Assembly (NCBI GenBank): GCA_949361645.1
Contig: OX442417.1
Location: 12,895,150 to 12,959,149, forward strand
Reading direction: 5' to 3'
From: Spongilla lacustris
Taxonomy: Eukaryota > Porifera > Demospongiae > Spongillida > Spongillidae
Length of the DNA: 64,000 nt
Shown: positions 53,910-64,000 of the stretch, one piece after another
How the letters are laid out: each line of letters starts with the position of its first letter
How positions within the stretch are numbered: the first letter of the stretch is position 1
Translations under genes and position numbers: made by a program
Notes under the pieces: generated by a model
The model's input: only the letters and a program-made list of their open reading frames with translations
Told to the model about the DNA's origin: nothing
The model's database searches: none

Positions 53910-56900
53910 CACCCGTTCCATGAGAAACGGGTGCTTTTTAAGCGGTTTTTTTGGAATCACCTTAAGGTGAAAATGTGTCGGTGATAAAGCGCATGACTTT
54001 TTAATATAATTGTCACATTTTGCAATGATTTTGAACTATCTGTGCATTTTTCTTTTCTTTTTTAGGCTCTTGGATCGCCGTCTGCAGTCTTCCAAAGTTA
54101 ATCGGTCTTGCGGAGTGGACAAAAAAGTGCACTTTTTTTCTGAGTGTACTCGATGTGAATTAAAGCATATCATTTCATTCTGGTGTGTCATATATCACTT
54201 TGGTGTAGTCTTTTACTCATTATAATACTTCTAGCTATGGTTTTTAACGTCTGGGGTCGTATCGCACTTACCGATCCCCGTGAATACCAACTATTACGCA
54301 TGCATGCGCGTGTGCCTAAGATACATACATGTACTGATACATATTACATCTACGCGTTGCTCATAAACCAAGACAGTTAACTACAAACAATTATATTTAG
54401 TGTCCAAGTATTTGGAAGTCTTTTATCCTCTTAATCAAGTCCTTCTTATTGCCAGATGTCTTCAAATGGTGCTCTTTCAAGTAATACCAAAGCTGTGTAA
54501 GCTTGAGATGACTAAGATCCTCTGCAGCCCAGACAATCTCATCCATTTGTAAAGTAACCTTTGACCGCTTTGTGCGAAGGCTCCCATTTCTAATGATTCT
54601 ACTCCGCTTCCTCGATTCATGCTCTGGATGCTTGCGTTGTCCAATTTTTTGGTACACTGCTCGAATTTGACTTACCACAGGGACTTCAGAAAGCAACAGC
54701 AGTCCATCTGTATATTGTGAAGCAAGTTTGGCTTGCACAGCCTCAGCAGATACTTTAAGGCGACTTTTCACAGCCGACCCTTCAACTATGCTTTCTTCAC
54801 AAGTGCGCCAGCACTGTGCAATGAAGTCCTGTACTCTTGTGCTGAGCTCAGGGTGTTGGTTCTTCTGACAGTGTGCCCAACCAGCAATGAAATTTACCTC
54901 AAACGATGCATATGTTGAAGTTCCAGGATTTGTAATTGAGGTTATCATTGCTCTTTAATTGCCTGCCCATCTACTGTGAAGTCTCGAGTGCTTAGTACTT
55001 CATTAGCATAGTGAACAGCCATAGAAACACCACTGCATTGCATGGGGGGACCTTTACATTTGTGCCTCTCTCTGCCAAGAGCAGTCTTAAAGTGGCATTG
55101 GCAAAGTGTGCATTGTGGGTAAATACTGCATACATCCTTCATACATGTAGCTTCTGCCTTAATGGATTCTGACTTCTCCTTGGCTTGTTGCCGTTTACAG
55201 GCTCTTCTTCGCTGGTCTAGCAATATATCGACGGCGAGCCTTAGAGACATCAACCTCTGAATCCATATATTGTCAAATTGTACTCTACAACCACTAAAGT
55301 TTACTCCTGGATTTCCAAATGAGTCTTGGTCATAGGAATCAAATGGAGCAGGAATCAGCTTTGTTATGTATGATGGTACAGACTGTCCAAGGTTGTGAAA
55401 AAATGAAACTTGAGGGGTTGCAGAGTGGTGGTCATAATGAGCAGCCAAATAGGTTGAAATGCCTTTGATTGGGGGAAGTTTTACTGCCATGAATGGACAA
55501 TCATGCTTTGGTTTCACTAGAAGGACAGTTGTATTCTTAACACATTTTGTGCTTAGAGCAACAGCAAGTTGCTTTGGAGTTGACACTTTTCTTCCCCACT
55601 CTCCTTCCACAATATAGGCTTCAACTCTCAACTGTAAACACTGTTGATCTCTGCAGATTCAGCTGTTCCCTCGCTGTTTGGTCAGCATCAGAGGCTGGTG
55701 CAACAATGTCAATGACTTTGTCCACCAATTGGTAATTATCAGTGTGATAATTGACTTTTATATAGTCGACTCCAGCTCTAATTTGTTTTTTCATACTTCC
55801 CCCTGTAATTAAATTTGTGATAGTGTAAAACAGGGACTTCTTCATAGCTGGTGTATTTGGAAATTGAGCACTGTGTTTTATGACATACTCTTGGTAGATT
55901 TCGGACACATCTCATTTTAACACGAGAGATTTCATGATTGCAACATTATCTATGCTCATTTTCCTCAACAATGACAAAGATCGTTTCTTCTGTGGTAGCC
56001 ATGCAAGCCTTGAGATGTTGTTGTAGGAATAAATGGTATATATATATCAACAGCAAGTTTCACCACTTCACTGCTTAACTTATGTCAAGTAATAACAGGT
56101 GGTACTAGTTCAAGGCCACGATGAAGATATGCAGCATCCACTTTGGCTTGAAATATTAAGGACCTCAAGTGACCATCAGAATGTGTTGTCCCATCATCAG
56201 ACATCAACTGCTGCACATAAGAAAATGGTAATGTACTCGGGTGTGCAAGGAGACGACGAGCTGCAACTGATGTACTTGGTGCACAGTGCTTTGCTGACAA
56301 GACAATGCTGTTTGCAACTGCATGTAACTTCTCTAATGGGTTTTCAATTGGAATGGATGGAAACTCTTTCTCACTCTTACTCGCATCAGGTTCTTCTACA
56401 ATTTTGAACAGTTGTTTTATGGTGGCTATTTCAGGTAACTTCCACGATGGAAGCAGCAGCTTCATTATACCAACTACGCCTTTCTTGAATACTCTTTCGA
56501 TAGTTCTAAATGCTTTCTCATCAATTGCATCCTTTTCACTCAGAGCCTTACGAACTTTCAACGATGGTAGGTTATCTATGTCACCATATGCGTCCTCCAT
56601 ACCCATGCGTTTATAGATTACACCTGGACGCAACTTCAAAGGTTTCAGATACAACTGGCTCTTGTTCTAGGAATTCAGATGGAGGTTCAACAAAAGATTT
56701 AGGTCGAACAGCTCTACTCGTATTGCGGCGCAGTTGAACCACTTCCTGAGTGGTTCTCTTCTTTGGACGACCTTTAGGCTTGAAACACTTGCAGCTGCAT
56801 ATTCCTGAGTTGCAACGCAAACACGCTGCATGCTTTTTTATGCGCGCAGCTCGGTGAAACAGTGGCCATTATCCTCGTGTACTATAGGACACGATCCACC

Positions 56901-57308
56901 CCTTTGCTACAGAAACCGCAAGTTCCGCATCTAATTAGTAATGAATAAGCAAAAGCATTTTTGTAACGTATAAAACTACCTTTTGGCAACTTGTTGGGTA
57001 ACATTTAGCGATGTATAACTAAATCATTACACTACAAGACAATACTGCAATAATAATTTTGCAGAAAGTTCGCATGAGAAAAAAGTGTACTTTAAGCCCG
57101 AAACGATCGCAGATTTTAGAAATCGAATGTAGTTCCGACGATGTAGGATTATTAACGTAAGTGTGCAAGGACATCCAATTTCAAATTCCAGTCAACCGAT
57201 GGTTAAAGTATTGAACTATAAAGTTAATTCCCATCGTTGACTGTTGCCGATTATTTTTCATTTTAGCCTTTTCCAACAAATGCGTACTCGTTTCTCATGG
57301 AACGGGTG
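53910..57308 (-). mobile_element. TTAA-targeting DNA transposon, 3.4 kb
   Basis: It starts CACCCGTTCCATGAGAAACG and ends with the inverse CGTTTCTCATGGAACGGGTG (one mismatch region just inside). TTAA stands directly outside both ends (53906-53909, 57309-57312). TTAA duplications are typical of piggyBac and Kolobok superfamilies (established knowledge), but the encoded protein matches neither that I can recognise. The left tip can also fold on itself (CACCCGTT...AACGGGTG). Confidence 0.75.
54397..56940 (-). pseudogene. Protein of the TTAA transposon: Cys-rich start, CxxC-H knuckle, SAP-like end
   Basis: Minus-strand frames in order: a Cys/His cluster at about 56,760-56,940 (NGHCFHRAARIKKHAACLRC, SGICSCKC, KGRPKKR); 56085-56654 (VFKKGVVGIMKLLLPSW, ARRLLAHPSTLPFSYVQQL); 55621-55908; 54945-55631 (GISTYLAAHYDHHSATPQV, PGVNFSGCRVQFDNIWIQRL, YPQCTLCQCHFKTALGRERH); 54397-54948 (LKVSAEAVQAKLASQY). 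The end, LSHLKLTQLWYYLKEHHLK then KKDLIKRIKDF, fits a SAP DNA-binding motif. Changes of frame at about 56.65, 55.62 and 54.95 kb may be introns or damage; the last is uninterrupted in the 10.3-10.7 kb copy, so it is probably damage. Likely the transposase or DNA-binding protein of this element. Family not recognised. Confidence 0.55.
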
Positions 57309-57312
57309 TTAA

Positions 57313-57738
57313 AAATACTAATCGCAAACTGCATAATTACCTGTAATGTACATCAAATAAGCGAGCAAATAAGTTGTAAAATTTGTAAGGTCCACCCACT
57401 CCAGTCCCCAGACCTAATTCATATCTTACTACATGTCGTGATCTTGAGTTACACAGGTAAAAAATATTCATTTTGTGTAACCATAGATTACTCTTCATTC
57501 AAGCTGGTTCCAGTACCAGGATTGAACAATGTTCCCTGCTAAGCTATAAACCATCTTCTGTTAGACATTAGACACCAGCCATGTGACAACAAACCAATGA
57601 CAACAATCATTGCAATAGGAGCACAAGAACGAAACCACATTGCCTATAGTAAAACAATGTCTCTCTTCCAGTAATACTGAACACTACACACATACTGTGG
57701 TGCCTCTCCCTAAGATAAATGTGGGACAAAGGTTCACA
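57313..57738. other. 3' flank of UBE2D gene
   Basis: No other gene seen. It probably holds the 3' untranslated region of UBE2D; I could not single out a polyadenylation signal. Confidence 0.4.
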
Positions 57739-61989
<4,251 letters not shown>

Positions 61990-62390
61990 TTGTAAATATG
62001 AATATATTAGTGTGACGCTTCTGACAGAGAACTACAGGCCAGGTGGCCGGTAAGCTTTCTAGATACAAAAAATCTTACTGGCTACCAGCTTAGTATACAA
62101 CTAATAATACGGTTATTAATAGTAGCTTTTCCCAAGATTTTAATTTCCTGTCAAATTCCCCACACGCGTACATATACATATATGGAGCAAAGATTTGAGT
62201 CATTGAATGAATGCCCACCTATGCGTAGTGGGAAGGGCGTTGATAGGTGCATACGTACTGAGATATTTGAACACTAACTTACCGGCAGCTATGTTCTATT
62301 AATAGATCGCTCCGTGTATTCATAATTACATATAGCCCTATACAGATCGGCCTCTTTTAAAAACCTGCTGGGGCTATACCTCTGACAATG
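61990..62390 (-). promoter_or_regulatory. Upstream region of UBE2D, promoter position only
   Basis: This is the 400 bp ahead of the UBE2D start codon. I see no clear TATA box or GC box, and the region is named only by position. Confidence 0.3.
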
Positions 62391-62655
62391 CGACAACACA
62401 CATCACGTGATGTATAGAACACCACATGATCAGTGTGCCATATCACGTGATTTATAGAACATCACATGATCAGTGCATCACATCGCTGGATTTGCAGAAC
62501 ATCACATGATTAGTGCACCACATCACATGATCGGTGGATCATATTCCATTAGTATATCATATGAGTAGAACACACCACATAGTACTCACTATGATCAGTC
62601 ATGAATACATCATGACATCACCCCATGATCAGTACATCACATGATTAGTGTAGCA
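62391..62655. repeat. About 40-bp repeat built on palindromic ATCACGTGAT / ATCACATGATCAGTG
   Basis: Units such as ATCACGTGATTTATAGAACA + TCACATGATCAGTGCATCAC recur about four times and then decay. CACGTG occurs twice and CATGATCAG several times. Confidence 0.7.
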
Positions 62656-64000
62656 GTCTGCAAGGTCAGCTATTTCTGAGCCAAAGTATTCTTTATCAGC
62701 ACATCTCCCAGTAATATATGGTGTGAGATTTAAAAGCAGATTTTTTGTCTTGTTGCAAGAATAGCTAGTGCGCGGACTTCGATTCTATTAGATGTGCGGA
62801 TGCGCATATGCATCACCTAACCCGATAATTATCCATCTCTATTGTTGTGGTTTGTTAAGAAAAAAAGTACGTAGTTATAGCAAAGTTATGTAGTGTGAAC
62901 ATCTCGCATTGCATGCGTGCCAAGTGCATACGATAATAGGCTAAATATAGGACTATTTCATTTTCCACCCTGCTTTTTACATTACATATCACCAATGTTC
63001 TGATAGAGATCTACAGCTAGAATATTTATCTACTTGTTTCATTGCTTTTTATTCAACAGTCATGTTTGTTTGCACAGACACAAAATTGTACCTAAGTTGG
63101 TCCAGAAAGGTGGGGGTGGGGATGGGGGTGGAGGGTGGTAGTGGTGGAGGTAGAGTAGGGGTTTTGATATAATTATTTAACTGCTTAGGATAATACTAAT
63201 TGAATTCAGTGTTAGTATTTGCCTAAGTACTGTAACGTATGTCAGTTCAATTAAATGGTAAATAAATTAACTTTAATCCTGAGTTATAGTGATTTAAAAG
63301 TGTTGCATTTATTAATTTGTGGACACCCAAGCACCCACACTGCAAGCTGACTAGGTTTTATGTGCGTTTTTACCAAAGTTACATGCATATGTTTACCATA
63401 TAGTCAGCTTTCAGTGCCATTATAATGACTGTAGACAATGCACCATTTGATTAGGTATATTGAGCTAAGCTTCCATGCAGGGTGGGGCACATCCTACACC
63501 CTCACCCACCCCCCTTTGATTATCAAAATATTCAAAACCCTCAATTATTATAATTATTCTAGATTAAGGTTAGAGTTAATTGATTTTAATAACCGTTAAT
63601 AAGTACCGAATATGCAGTGGAACAGCATTGATTTCAAGTTACTGATGTAGTGAGTTATTAAAACCAAAGTTATAAAGGTTGAAGCTGCAGCTGCTAAGGT
63701 GTAACTAATTAGTCAATTATTTAATGAAGTAAGTTATTTGGTTTTGAATTATGCTACAGTTTAGTAACGAGTTATTAAAACTCAAAGTTCATTAAAATAG
63801 TAGTGAACTTTTAGCGGCATTTTCAAGTTTGATTATATTAACTAGTAAAACTCCAAATAAATTTCATGCTTTTTCAAATAAATTTTATCTTATAAATCAC
63901 GCAATTAATAAAAAAAAAGTTGTCGTACATTGTTAATTGTTTATATTTTGAATTATTAAAAGGTAATCGAATTTAATGATGCGCTTCGTATTTGCCTACC
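62656..64000. other. No gene seen
   Basis: AT-rich noncoding DNA. 63,108-63,165 is a G-rich stretch (GGTGGGGGTGGGGATGGGGG and on), which has the pattern of a possible G-quadruplex. Confidence 0.5.

Noticed and set aside
53910..57308. piggyBac or Kolobok assignment
   Set aside because: The TTAA duplication fits, but no piggyBac catalytic core or THAP domain could be recognised; left unassigned.

Overview
The window is nuclear DNA from an animal, most likely a marine invertebrate; I cannot name the species. The evidence is a complete, intron-split ubiquitin-conjugating enzyme of the UBE2D family, LDL-receptor class A exons that all begin and end in phase 1, GT-AG introns, and metazoan-type transposable elements. 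No bacterial operon, rRNA or tRNA gene was seen. About three quarters of the window is mobile or tandemly repeated DNA. One 200-base N gap lies at 23,088-23,287.

Layout. 0-3.6 kb: an inverted pair of reverse-transcriptase tail fragments, Ulp1-protease-like exons and AT-rich repeats. 3.82-8.28 kb: a complete but mutated Ginger1-like DNA transposon (TGT...ACA ends, ~68-bp terminal inverted repeats, CCGG target duplication) coding on the minus strand for an integrase with GPY/F tail, a Ulp1-like protease and a PHD finger; it sits in a DIRS-like RNase H fragment. 8.9-11.4 kb: a broken copy of an unrecognised transposon protein, then an RT fragment. 12.8-17.3 kb: two signal-peptide exons and three LDLa exons of a secreted or membrane protein.

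17.8-53.9 kb is the most unusual part. Two very large elements (about 21.1 and 12.4 kb) have inverted ends several hundred bases long, which also carry the promoter/leader of a minus-strand gene for an ~890-residue protein. That protein has a DUF7869-like core and two C-terminal C2H2 fingers. The interiors are filled with satellites, different in each element: degenerate repeats duplicated with a 1,629-bp offset and a 58-bp array of about 8.5 kb in the first; a 48-bp array, an 840-bp-arm palindrome and a 72-bp array in the second. The first also holds a divergent pair of spliced genes between 80-bp inverted repeats. Three ~824-bp foldback elements with related ends lie between or beside them, so five elements abut end to end across short (TA)n linkers.

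53.9-57.3 kb is a 3.4-kb transposon with TTAA duplications, encoding the protein family also broken at 8.9-10.7 kb (Cys-rich start, CxxC/H knuckle, SAP-like end). 57.7-62.0 kb is the six-exon UBE2D gene, apparently intact. The rest to 64 kb is noncoding with short repeats. Host genes here are UBE2D and the LDLa gene; almost everything else is transposon-derived.
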